A stretch of 64,000 nucleotides of DNA from Sphingobacterium daejeonense (GTDB taxonomy: Bacteria; Bacteroidota; Bacteroidia; Sphingobacteriales; Sphingobacteriaceae), in the NCBI RefSeq assembly GCF_901472535.1, contig NZ_LR590470.1, positions 2,356,001-2,420,000 of the forward strand, in the 5' to 3' direction. The notes under the pieces were generated by a model. It searched no databases and was not told where the DNA came from. It saw only the letters and a list, made by a program, of their open reading frames with translations. Shown piece after piece: positions 17,531-26,800 of the stretch (position 1 is its first letter; the number at the start of each line of letters is the position of its first letter). The position numbers and the translations under genes are program-made.

Positions 17531-20494
17531 TTAATACTCCGAATTCTGTTTGGCTTGGTTTTCATTTTCCTGCCATTGGCTTATATCCTTGGAAACTATA
17601 TATGCTCTGATTGGGTCTTGGTTCTGTTGGGTATTACCAACAACTCGAACATCTTGTGTACTTCTCGGTGTTAATTGGTGTACATTAATAGTTGGAGCTT
17701 GGATGCTCTGACCATTACTATTTGACTTATTGTTTACTTTGGTTTTTACAATGGATGCGACATTGGCTAGACCAGTTGCAATAACTGAACTCATTGCTAT
17801 CACACGCTCCCAAGGTCTCCCAACGAAAAATGGGTCTTTAAGGATTTCACTACCTGCAAGGAAACTGTTAATTGTTGCTTGTGCAATTGCAAGTCCTTTT
17901 TGCCATAGGGTATTTTCTTCACCAATAACTTTACTAGCTTCTAAAAGTGCATTAGCAGAATCAAAGTATATCCTATTTGAATCAGCTTTTTTAGCATTTT
18001 CATTCTGTTGGATTTCAATCTTCTTTTCTGAATTTTCTTTTTCAGCATTAAGCAAATCATTTTTATACTTAGCATCTATTAGTGCCAGTTGTTCAGCATT
18101 GTCAGCATATAGTTCACGTTCTTTTTGATAGTTAGCTTCTAACTGAATAATCTTAGCATCATGAAGTTTTTGGACGTTGTCAAGTACTAATTTTACTTGG
18201 TCATCGGTAAGGGGTTTGTCAGGATTAGAAGGTAAACCATTTTCAGATTCACTTATTTGGTTTTCAACATTGAGAACATTTGTCTCTTGGATTATTTCAA
18301 CTTTATCCTTCGCATCTTGTTTCTCTTTGTCCTTTATAGCTTTTACTTTATCAGCTAATCCTTTTATTTATGTTGTAGACATTATTGGCATATTCAGCTT
18401 CAATGTTCTCTAATTCCTTAGCATTATCTTTTGCAAGAATTTTCTTTTTCTCATAGGAATCTTTAGCATTTTTTAACTCGACATCAGCTATGCGAGTAAC
18501 ATCAGCAACAGTCTTTTCTTCGTTACCAGTTTTAACTTTAAGTAAATCAGTACTACCTTTTAGTTCAGTTTCAGACAAAGCTTTTTCATTGTCCTCTTTG
18601 TCGTATTTTTCATTTACTTCATCCTTTTTTATTTCCCTAGCCGTTTTTATTTTATTAACGGTATTGGCTTGCTTCAGGGCTGAATTAATATCGCTTGCAT
18701 CCTGTTGATATTTTCTCGCTTTTTTAAGAAGTTCAGCATAATGTTTATCTATTTCATCCAGTTCTTTTTGTCTTTCACTTTTGCCTTGGTCAGCTAAGAA
18801 TTTATTTACCTCAACCATTGCATTTTTGAATTCCTCAACACCTGCCTTGAATGCATCTTCAGATGCTTTGCCTGCATCAGCAATGAATTTATTGTGTTTA
18901 ACCCCTTCGACCTGCATCATTTCTTCGAGTTCATCAACTCGTTTTTGGTCAGCATCGGATAAGACTTTATTTTTCTTTTTTAATTGGGTAATCTCGTTAC
19001 TCCACATCTTTTTCTTTAAAGCAAATATTTCCTTTTCTTTACCGCTTTGGGCTTCTAATAATTTGATTGTTTTTTTCAGTTTCAGCATTGAAGTTTTTAA
19101 TATTCTCCGTTGCTTCAGCTTTTATTAAACCTTGGTTGAATCCACTATTGAAATCTTTAACAATATTGGTAAATCTCTCAATAGGGTTTAAAGCATTGAA
19201 TATTTCCTTGCCTGCACTTTTCCAGTCACCATCTTTTAATAAGTTAAAAGCTTTAATAGCACTTTGAATAGGACGAACCACAAAGCCAATTACAGCTTTA
19301 CCCACACCTTCCATAATAGCACCCATATTTTTGAATTGGTCACTCACTCCACCTAGGGATGGTATGAATTCCTTCACTGTAGCAGAAAGTGAATTCCAGT
19401 TCTCAACCAAATACATAACAGCGGTTATAACTAAGCCAATTCCTAGCCCTGACAGACCTAATTTCAACAGTTTAGTTGCAGATTGTGGTACCATTGGTAG
19501 CAAGGGTTAAAGCCTTCATGCTTTGTATTGAACGACCTATATTCTCCACCGCATCTTTCAATGTCATGAGCTGAAGCATCTTTTGGATAGACTTTTCAGT
19601 TTCCTCGGATTCAATACCCAATACACCTACAGCTCCTTGTAGCAATTGTGTCGCTCCGACTGAACCAAGTATAGCTCCTTCGAACCCTTTAAAAGCGTTT
19701 TCGAACTTAGCACCAGTAATAGTACCTTTTAGTTTAGATACAGTTTGAGCCATTGAGGACAGCTGTTGTTCAGATGCCAAACCTGACTGTTTTAATTGCT
19801 TTAATACATTTTCAGCTTGGTTTAAGATGTTGCTGAAGTTCACCTATACTACTGTTGTCAAAATCAATTTCATCAAAGGATAAAGCTACATTGGATAAGT
19901 CTCTAAACTTTCTTTTTAAGGCTTCAGTTTCACTTTCAGCTGAAGATGTATCTATATCAACAGGAACGTTTACACCTTGAATCTGACCGTTGATATTATC
20001 CATCACTGCCATTACTTCTGTCAGCATTTCCTTCGGTATCTATACTACCATCTTTGAGGTTAAATATATCATGAAATAAGCGTTGGGATTTCTCAATTTC
20101 AAAGTTTAAAGAATCTAAACTAACATTGGGTAAATCAATATTCTGTAGGTCTTGTAACCTGCCTTTTAAATCATCAATATTGTCATTGACTTTGATATCA
20201 ATGTTTTCAACTTTGGCTATCTGTTGGTTTAAAGCATTTATTTCTGTACTGACTTTCTTTAAGTCATCAATAGATGCGAGACCACTAGATGACAATTCCT
20301 TGAATAAGTTTTTTGCCTGTGTAAGGGCAATTTGTAAATCATTAACATTGATATTGTTGAGGTCAATATCTGTATACTTATCTACAGCTTGTTTTAGTTC
20401 ATTGAATTTTTTTCTTTAATGCATCAGTAGATTGAATTGCTTCTTGGTTATCTACCTTAACGCTAATTAATATATCTCTTTCGTTTGTTTCCAT
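17531..20494 (-). CDS. Phage tail tape-measure protein (frame broken many times)
   Basis: Overlapping leftward frames (METNERDILISVKVDNQEA at 20494, then 19996-20295, 19812-20027, 19472-19843, 19039-19503, 18351-19088 and 17531-18055) chain into about 985 aa after single-base corrections. The protein is mostly coiled coil (ELKQAVDKYTDID..., DEVNEKYDKEDNEKAL). Residues around 350-420 form the hydrophobic patch LGIGLVITAVMYLVENW followed by AIMEGVGKAVIGFVV, typical of tape measures. If intact, that length would fit a siphovirus tail of roughly 150 nm (inference). The many breaks may be real decay, but similar breaks in essential host genes argue for sequence error. Confidence 0.8.
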
Positions 20495-20516
20495 ATTGGG
20501 GTATTAGATTATTAAT

Positions 20517-20532
20517 AGGTAAGTGTGCATGC
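20517..20532 (-). promoter_or_regulatory. CACACTTA box upstream of the tape-measure gene
   Basis: The minus strand reads GCATGCACACTTACCT, 22 bases before the tape-measure ATG. A GCATGC-rich palindrome lies beside it (20527-20542). Confidence 0.5.
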
Positions 20533-20556
20533 AGGCATGCATGATAAAAAGAAAAA

Positions 20557-20578
20557 CCCCCATCATTTCTGACAGGGG
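20557..20578 (-). terminator. Terminator after the 20605 gene
   Basis: A stem of CCCC(T)GTCAGAAATGATGGGG is followed by a T-rich tail on the minus strand. It is followed by the next CACACTTA box. Confidence 0.75.
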
Positions 20579-20604
20579 CTACGAATAAAAAATTATGGAA
20601 AAAT

Positions 20605-20922
20605 TTATTTCTTTTGTTGTTCTTGAATTACTTCAAGTTGTATTGTTTCTTTTGTCTGCTGTAATTCATCACACAATTCATATTGTTCTTTTTTGCTCAT
20701 TACAGTTATTAATTCATCGAGGTATAGATAAGCAATGTTCATATTGAAAGCATCATCTTTTTCATAAACTTCTATTGCATCATGCAAAGAATCTAATTCT
20801 TTATTTTGCATGATATCCTTTAATTCAGCGGTGAAATATAAAACACTCATTTGTTCTTTTGTCAGGATAGTACCTACTTTATCCAGTACCGCATCCAACA
20901 TTTCTAATCCTTTACTAGTCAT
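20605..20922 (-). CDS. Phage hypothetical protein, 105 aa, upstream of tape measure
   Basis: A helical charged protein opening MTSKGLEMLDAVLDKVGTIL. Its start overlaps the restored stop of the preceding gene (ATGACTAG). Two small overlapping genes just before a tape measure are usually tail-assembly chaperones, often linked by a programmed frameshift. That is the best guess from position, with no sequence motif to support it. Confidence 0.5.
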   Translation of the reverse strand: MTSKGLEMLDAVLDKVGTILTKEQMSVLYFTAELKDIMQNKELDSLHDAIEVYEKDDAFNMNIAYLYLDELITVMSKKEQYELCDELQQTKETIQLEVIQEQQKK

Positions 20923-21266
20923 CTATCAATTCAAAAATATATTGGTATTGACTAGCATTGGTAATATTATTGAATTCATTGATGTTGAATTCATAACCAA
21001 GGTCCAATTTCTTCTTCAAGCTTTTCAGCATATTCTTTTGAAAACTTTTCTGCATTCTCATCAGATTCAAACTGATATCTGTTTTCGGATTCATTTAGTA
21101 CTGCATACTGTTCCAATAATCCAATCCTAGTTTCCTCAATTTGCTCAACCAGTATCTGTACATCTTTATTTAATTTGTTCAGTTTATATTTAAGCTCAAA
21201 GCTTACATTCTCATGCAATAATTGCTGTAACTCAACAGCAAGGTTTTTTATGTTTTGTACTTTCAT
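20915..21266 (-). CDS. Phage hypothetical protein before the tape measure, frame broken near its end
   Basis: The gene opens MKVQNIKNLAVELQQLLHEN at 21266 and is a coiled, charged protein. The raw frame ends at 20991, but removing one G near 21001 continues it as LGYEFNINEFNNITNASQYQ... to a TAG at 20915 that overlaps the next ATG. That neat overlap supports the correction, giving about 116 aa. Together with the next gene it could form a tail-chaperone pair. A CTATTTATAG motif precedes the start, as before other phage genes. Confidence 0.5.
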
Positions 21267-21359
21267 AATTTATTTATCTTATATATTCTATAAATAGTGC
21301 AAGACATAAGTAAAGTACAGGTTCTATAATCCCTAAGACCTTAACTAATTGATTATAAG

Positions 21360-21878
21360 TTAGAAAAATTTAAAATAATTTTCAGCAGGCTTTTCTTGTG
21401 GTTCTTTACGTTCAATCATTTCATTTTTCAACCTGATATCATTCTCAATAATATCGTTCAATAGCCAAGCTAAGAATGATGCATTGTCATTTTCAGGTAG
21501 GGTTACAGATTGTTTCAGTGCATTGGCTAAGGCTTGATGAAAATCATCATATGATTCAAAATGACGTTCTTCAGGTTGAGTTACGTATTTACCTAATTGA
21601 ATTGATAGTTTGGTTTTATCAACCAAGAATGTACTACAGTATTGATATAAAATTTCTATTAAGTCATCATTATCTTCATCAACTCCCAAGTCATAAAATT
21701 CTTCATCATCTACTTCATCAGATAGTAGGATGTAAATTTGTTTCAATAATTCGTAATCATGAAGTTCACATTCTTCATTATAGATAGATTCAAGAAGGTT
21801 ATATAATTCTTCGTTTATAGTGTCGGTATAGACAGCAAAGTTATATAGTTCAGCAATTTCAGCACGGTATTTACTCAT
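21360..21878 (-). CDS. Acidic phage hypothetical protein, 172 aa
   Basis: Strongly acidic and helical, opening MSKYRAEIAELYNFAVYTDT, with DEVDDEEFYDLGVDEDNDD in the middle. The frame is intact. It lies after a CACACTTA box and terminator, so it starts its own unit. No family recognised. Confidence 0.55.
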   Translation of the reverse strand: MSKYRAEIAELYNFAVYTDTINEELYNLLESIYNEECELHDYELLKQIYILLSDEVDDEEFYDLGVDEDNDDLIEILYQYCSTFLVDKTKLSIQLGKYVTQPEERHFESYDDFHQALANALKQSVTLPENDNASFLAWLLNDIIENDIRLKNEMIERKEPQEKPAENYFKFF

Positions 21879-21894
21879 AGTATGTTTTTTATTA

Positions 21895-21911
21895 TTAAGT
21901 GTGAAGCAATG
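21895..21911 (-). promoter_or_regulatory. CACACTTA box upstream of the 21878 gene
   Basis: The minus strand reads CATTGCTTCACACTTAA, 17 bases before the ATG at 21878. Fifth copy of the motif. Confidence 0.5.
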
Positions 21912-21916
21912 AAAAA

Positions 21917-21933
21917 GCCCCCATGTTGGGGGC
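21917..21933 (-). terminator. Terminator after the phage lipoprotein gene
   Basis: Hairpin GCCCCCATGTTGGGGGC with a T5 tail on the minus strand. Third identical copy in the prophage. Confidence 0.85.
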
Positions 21934-21979
21934 TTTATGTGATAATTAAATTTGATTGTAGATAGTATTTAAGATTGAT

Positions 21980-22408
21980 TTAGTACTTGGTAATCTTTTT
22001 CAATAGGGTAAGTTTATGTCTGTAATCCTGTTTGTTACCGACCATAAATAAAGTGTCACCTGAAGTGCGGTAAACATAGCTGTCATACTTATTACCTTCA
22101 CTACCTTGAACCTTCAATTCATTTTGCATGATATAATAACTGTATGTTTCCTTTACGCCTGTATTGGTGATGGTCAACTGTTTATTGCTGAATGTAAAGT
22201 TAATCTTCTCAATCTCTTTACCTGATTGACATCCATTCAAATCAGGTGTATTGCTACACATTTCAATTAGTTTATATACCCCTGTTAATTCTCTTTCAGT
22301 AGCAGGTTTAAAGTCATATTCAAAGTCATTCTTGCTACATCCAGTAGTTGATAATAATAAAGCTGAAGCTACAGCCATTGCGATTGTTTTAATGTTAATT
22401 GTTTTCAT
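21980..22408 (-). CDS. Phage-encoded lipoprotein, lipocalin-like
   Basis: The start is set at ATG 22408 (MKTINIKTIAMAVASALLLS), giving a standard lipoprotein signal with lipobox LSTTGC. The mature 120 residues are beta-rich (RELTGVYKLIEM, INFTFSNKQLTI, YDSYVYRTSGDTLFMV), like the small lipocalin-type lipoproteins of Bacteroidota. It stands alone between terminator and integrase, a typical place for a lysogenic-conversion (moron) gene. A role in blocking superinfection or altering the host surface is speculation. An upstream ATG at 22441 gives a poorer signal sequence. Confidence 0.65.
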   Translation of the reverse strand: MKTINIKTIAMAVASALLLSTTGCSKNDFEYDFKPATERELTGVYKLIEMCSNTPDLNGCQSGKEIEKINFTFSNKQLTITNTGVKETYSYYIMQNELKVQGSEGNKYDSYVYRTSGDTLFMVGNKQDYRHKLTLLKKITKY

Positions 22409-22495
22409 TGTGTTATGTGTTAATAATAGTTTATAATTCATTACTTATAAATAGTCTGTTGATTGAAATAATTAAGCTATGCTTGACATTTATGT

Positions 22496-23644
22496 CTAGA
22501 TTGATGGGATAAGTTTTTTAGATACATCCACGAATTCAACTAAATGCCTTAAATAGTTTTCAGTTTCAGCAAGTGAATGATGTCTGTTGCATATCATGAT
22601 TTCAGCTACAGTAAAGCCTGCTAAGTATTTCTGTACGTTGGAATAGTGCTTTACCGAATACAGGGTATAGCCTTTGTTATCAAGTCCGAGGTTGGATAAT
22701 ATCTTTACAAATCGCTTGTAGGGTCGATTGGCTTGGTATGGTGTATTACCCCAAAGGATTGTATCATTACAAAACAGGTATGCATTACTAGGAGCATTGA
22801 AATAATATTCTTTCAATAGGTCATAGTAGTTATCATCAATGTGAACTACACCATCTTTTTTGTTCTTGGAAATATCTGAAGGAATAGATATAATTCTCTT
22901 ATCAAAGTCAATATGACGTACTTGTAATTGGGTTAATTCCTTGGGTCTAATGCACGTGTAATATATGCTCTTTACAAACATTGATAACATCACATCCTTT
23001 TCAACCTCAACCATAATAGCATTGAAGTCATCCTTTGAAAATGCTTTGTTCTTAGATGATTTACCTACGTATTTAGTCTTAACCCTACTACAAGGATTAA
23101 CATCGATATATCTACTATCAATACAGAATTGAAATAAACCTGTATAAACACCTTTAGCATTATTAAAAGTCTTGGGTGACCATTTTAAATCCTTGGATAG
23201 GGTAATAAGCAAGTCATCTACATCTTTATGATAGATATAGTTGACAGGTGTATCACCTAGTTCATCAGTAAAATAATTTAACTTGGATTGGTAGGACTGA
23301 ATAGTCTTTAGCCTACTGCCTTTATCTTTATGCCACTTTATGAATGCTTTTACAGCATCCTTAACACTTGGTATAACTACAGGTTTTTCAACAGGCATAC
23401 CATATACACCATCTTTCAATTGTTGATGTACTACATCCTTTAAAGCATTGAATGCATCAAGCTTCTCATTGTAATCCTTTAACCTGTTTAATTGATTGGA
23501 TAATCGAGTACGTTTCCCATTGTAGGTAAATTCTACGAACCATTTGCATTTAGCTTGTTCTTGTTTGCTACGTTGTTTTGCTCCAACATTTACCCTTGGA
23601 ACTGTGTAGGTAGGCGTAAAACCAGTCACTGTTTTTCTTGTCAT
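22496..23644 (-). CDS. int: Phage tyrosine integrase
   Basis: 382 aa from ATG 23644 (MTRKTVTGFTPTYTVPRVNV). An N-terminal Arm-binding-like domain and a core-binding SAM-like domain (residues 95-190) precede the catalytic domain. This has YTCIRPKEL (catalytic Arg), KNKKDGVVHID (Lys region), YSVKHYSNV (K-H-x-x box), RHHSLAETENYL (His) and the Tyr of ENYLRHL near the end. An apparent extension upstream, beginning MAEREGFEPS, is only translation of the tRNA fragment and must be ignored. It lies next to the attachment site and catalyses integration into tRNA-Ser. Confidence 0.9.
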   Translation of the reverse strand: MTRKTVTGFTPTYTVPRVNVGAKQRSKQEQAKCKWFVEFTYNGKRTRLSNQLNRLKDYNEKLDAFNALKDVVHQQLKDGVYGMPVEKPVVIPSVKDAVKAFIKWHKDKGSRLKTIQSYQSKLNYFTDELGDTPVNYIYHKDVDDLLITLSKDLKWSPKTFNNAKGVYTGLFQFCIDSRYIDVNPCSRVKTKYVGKSSKNKAFSKDDFNAIMVEVEKDVMLSMFVKSIYYTCIRPKELTQLQVRHIDFDKRIISIPSDISKNKKDGVVHIDDNYYDLLKEYYFNAPSNAYLFCNDTILWGNTPYQANRPYKRFVKILSNLGLDNKGYTLYSVKHYSNVQKYLAGFTVAEIMICNRHHSLAETENYLRHLVEFVDVSKKLIPSI

Positions 23645-23749
23645 TACGTTTGTGATTAAATTAAACCATACATTAATGCGCACACTAAAACTGTTTTCTG
23701 TATGGCAAAATCTACTGTAATGACTATTTAAATGCGGATTTAAAATACT

Positions 23750-23823
23750 GTGGTCGAATGAGCAGACCTGGAAAGTCTGTATACGGGATGACTGTATCGA
23801 GGGTTCGAATCCCTCTCTCTCCG
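23750..23823 (+). tRNA. tRNA-Ser(GGA) 3' fragment, prophage right attachment site
   Basis: The sequence from GTGGTCGAATG to CTCTCTCCG is the D-loop-to-3'-end portion of a tRNA-Ser. The anticodon stem CAGAC/GTCTG encloses CTGGAAA (anticodon GGA), with a long variable arm, the T arm GAGGG-TTCGAAT-CCCTC, acceptor strand TCTCTCC, discriminator G and CCA at 23824. The matching 5' strand (GGAGAGA) is absent: the bases upstream are phage DNA. This is the displaced 3' end left when a phage integrates into a tRNA gene. The functional copy should be at the left end, outside the window. Confidence 0.85.
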
Positions 23824-23824
23824 C

Positions 23825-23947
23825 CAAAGAAATAAAGCCCGACGTTAGTCGGGTTTTGTTGTTTCTAAGGCTGTTGCCAAACTTGTTTGAGCAAAAGCCT
23901 TAGAAACAACAAAACCGCTCGCGTAGCGATGCGGCTTTATTTCTTTG
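23825..23947. repeat. Nested inverted repeat (cruciform-like) after the tRNA fragment
   Basis: An outer perfect 15-bp arm (23825-23839/23933-23947, CAAAGAAATAAAGCC) and an inner perfect 20-bp arm (23853-23872/23896-23915) flank two small side hairpins (CCCGAC/GTCGGG and CGCT/AGCG). The whole can fold as a multi-armed junction. It begins at the CCA end of the tRNA and could act as its terminator. Confidence 0.8.
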
Positions 23948-24318
23948 AAGCCAACCCCAAAAAGGGATGGTTCAGGGTAATGAGCGCGGGGAGTGAGCGG
24001 CTGAGCCAATCCCGATGGCAATTTTATCCATTGATATTCACCTTAGTTTTCCAAATTCATCTGACCTTATATTCTATCCTTATATAGATTAAATATTCAA
24101 TCTTGTTTTCCATTTCTCATCCTATCCCAAAATACTTCCTATTCAAAACCTTTTAATATAAACGTTCGTTCAATGTTCTAATATTCCCACTCCATAAAAT
24201 CAACTTCAATTTCTTTTTACTATATTTAATTACAATACCGAAAAAACATCTTTCAATATGGCCAATACATTTAACCATAATATATATTAAAGCAAATAGA
24301 CTCTCAATTTTATATCCT
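23948..24318. other. Intergenic region between prophage end and the first host gene
   Basis: A G+C-richer stretch (23962-24021) can pair GGGATGGTTCAG with CTGAGCCAATCCC around a GAGCGCGGGGAGTGAGCGG loop. The rest to 24318 is A/T rich with no supportable gene. Confidence 0.5.
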
Positions 24319-25336
24319 ATGATCATACGCCAATTCCTATTACTACTATTGTTGCTCACAAATGTATATCTACATGCAAATGATGGGGCATATTTTGCTT
24401 CTGGCAATCAATTAATCCCTATCCATGAAACTGATATTTCAGTACAAAAAGAAATATTAAAAGTAAAGAAGGTTAACAATCAGTTTATCGAAGTAACCGT
24501 CTACTACGAGTTCTTCAATCCTGCTGAAGCGAAGGAAATCTTAGTTGGTTTTGAAGCAATATCGCCATCTGGTGATGTGGATGGGGCACCCAAAAAAGGT
24601 TTACATCCATATATGCGAGATTTTACAGTAGAAATGAACGGGGAAAATCTTAAATACAATGTAGCATATGTCGCTGATTCCCTTTATTATCAGAATGGAA
24701 AAATAAAAAGCATTGACTTAAAAAACATTTGATGGTAGCACCAGTGGTAACTATATTGATTTTATGTATGTCTACCACTTTAAAGCTAACTTCAAAAAAG
24801 GTAAGAATATCGTTAAACACACTTATAAATTCGATGTATCCAGCAGTATAGACTACAATTATCACTTTAATTATGTTCTTACAGCTGCGAATAGATGGGC
24901 GAATAAACAGATTGATGATTTTACATTAATTGTTGAGATGGAGGATTCTGAAGAATTTAATATCAATAAGACATTTTTTAAGTCAAAAGATGAATGGCAA
25001 ATTGAGGGTAAAGGAAAAGTGATTGAGATAGAAGGAAAGGCAAATACCGCCATGGAAAAGGACGCCCTTCGTTTTCAGATGCAGGAAGGAAGATTAGTAT
25101 TTAAGAAAAAGAATTTCCATCCTGATGGTGAATTAGAAATCTATAGTTTTAATAAGCATATACAGAGCATGTTAAATAAGGACTATCGATTCTATTTGCC
25201 GTTTTCTGTTTATATGTCAGATAGTTTTGAATTAGAAAAGCCTGCAAATCCTTTTCAGAGAGAAATCATGAGTACTCTACCTTTCGCCAGGAAAGGTTAT
25301 GTATTTAAAGACAATAAATTCAATTACAAAACTTAA
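24319..25336 (+). CDS. Secreted protein with YARHG-like C-terminus (frame broken)
   Basis: A signal peptide (MIIRQFLLLLLLLTNVYLHA) starts the protein. One base change near 24730 (between ...IKSIDLKN and FDGSTSGNYID) joins the two frames into about 338 aa. The body is beta-rich (VTVYYEFFNPAEAKEILVGF, then FNYVLTAANRWANKQIDD). Near the end FARKGYVFKDNKF resembles the start of the YARHG domain of extracellular Bacteroidota proteins, but the domain is cut short by the stop. Function unknown; probably periplasmic or surface exposed. Confidence 0.6.
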
Positions 25337-25393
25337 ATAGAAGTGGACAGTGAGATGGAATAAATAATCTAATAAATTATAAAATGTAAGTTT

Positions 25394-25954
25394 ATGAGGA
25401 TCATATTGTTATTGTTTCTATGTATACCAATTATTGGTTGTTCCTCAGCGCGAAAACTTTCAAAAGATTTCTCAGGTAAGGTTTCAACCATCAATACAGC
25501 ATTTGAAGGGGAATATTATTCCAATAAACCTGCAGAGATCAAACAGAGATTTACGGTTAAAGAATATACATTATGGGATTTCTTATCCTTTTATAGATCA
25601 GATATAGATTCCACTGAGAAAATACCAGATGATGCCATTATACGATTTACTGTTCAGCCAGACAGTTATCTAGAAGTTACAGCTTTCAAGGGAAATGATA
25701 AGTTATCTTCATTTTCAATCTCAACTAGGAAAGAAGGTAACTACCTATATTTAAAGAAAAACCGATCAATGGTTCCAATCCCTGTTGTCTATTTTCAAAT
25801 AAAGGAAGATATCTCCTTTTTAGCTCCCTTAGATAACAATAGATTGGGGATTATGAACTATAACGACAATACATTGTGGATACTATTCTTTGGTGCTAGT
25901 AATTCCGGTCGAACAATTGAAGAATACGAAAGAATCAGTTTTGACAGCCTCTAA
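25394..25954 (+). CDS. Lipoprotein of unknown function, 186 aa
   Basis: A short hydrophobic leader with lipobox IPIIGC (Cys near residue 16) predicts an outer-membrane or periplasmic lipoprotein. The mature part is beta-rich, with IRFTVQPDSYLEVTAFKGND, similar in phrasing to the next gene (FVYQPDSFVELNLLRGDS). The two are probably diverged paralogs of one family. Family not recognised. Confidence 0.65.
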   Translation: MRIILLLFLCIPIIGCSSARKLSKDFSGKVSTINTAFEGEYYSNKPAEIKQRFTVKEYTLWDFLSFYRSDIDSTEKIPDDAIIRFTVQPDSYLEVTAFKGNDKLSSFSISTRKEGNYLYLKKNRSMVPIPVVYFQIKEDISFLAPLDNNRLGIMNYNDNTLWILFFGASNSGRTIEEYERISFDSL

Positions 25955-25972
25955 TAAACTCATATTGTCTCA

Positions 25973-26625
25973 ATGATAAAACCAACGATAATATTCTATT
26001 TTTTATTTCTATTCACTCAGCCACTGTTTGCTCAAGAAAAGCAGGAAAAAGTGATTTTTTAGAATTACAAGAAGGAGGGGACCTAGAGCCTTTATTTGTG
26101 AAAAGTGGAGAACAGCGATTAACTTTTGTATATCAACCAGATTCATTTGTGGAATTGAATTTATTAAGAGGAGACAGTATTCTGATTAACTGGGAAGATA
26201 GGGTTTTGAAGCTTGCCGGAGATACCGAAACAGTAAGAGAAAAGGTAGTAACCAAAATTCTTAAAATTAAGGATAGTAAAATCCTGGATTTCCGAAGTAA
26301 ATATGGAAAGGATCTAGTCTTTCAATATCCTATGGACAGTAATTATACAGAAACCTTTAAAGATTATCTATATAACTGGGTCGAATATTATCTAACCATA
26401 AGCAAGACTCTCCCGGTAGATGATTTTATTATTGATAAATCAAATACAATCATTTATTCCATAGAAGATGCTGAAAAAAATGGAAAGAGATACACTTTAA
26501 TTGGCATTGGAATAAAGGCTTCTCCTGAGAATTCCAGCATTCTTCAATGGTTGTACCTAGATAATGAATCTCACCGGATGTATGAATATGATCTAGGAAA
26601 AGATGAATTGATAGAAATAATATAG
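25973..26625 (+). CDS. Secreted protein, probable paralog of the preceding lipoprotein (frame broken)
   Basis: The start is at ATG 25973 (MIKPTIIFYFLFLFTQPLFA), a clear signal peptide. Adding one T to the TTTTT near 26055 joins it to LELQEGGDLEPLFVKSG..., giving about 217 aa. It shares the PDSF/Y-V/L-E-L/V pattern and general layout with the previous gene, 18 bases upstream. No catalytic motif seen. It is probably co-transcribed with that gene. Confidence 0.6.
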
Positions 26626-26800
26626 ATTTTTTTAATTTCTTAATTAAACTGGTTCAAATAAGGCAATTGTAAAATATTCATAATCAATTTGGGATTGCTT
26701 GTTTTAATAAGATTAATAAATAAAATAATTTATTAAAGAACTATCATAATTTTTAAAAAAAAATAATAATTTAATAGCATAGAATTCCTAATTATTACCT

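Noticed and set aside
18351..20494. Programmed ribosomal frameshifting in the tape-measure region
   Set aside because: There are too many breaks, at unrelated sites and without slippery-site context, to be programmed; the same defect is seen in host genes.
23645..23827. N-terminal extension of the integrase opening MAEREGFEPS
   Set aside because: It is the reverse translation of the tRNA-Ser fragment and phage DNA beyond the real start at 23644. This peptide is a familiar artefact of tRNA genes.
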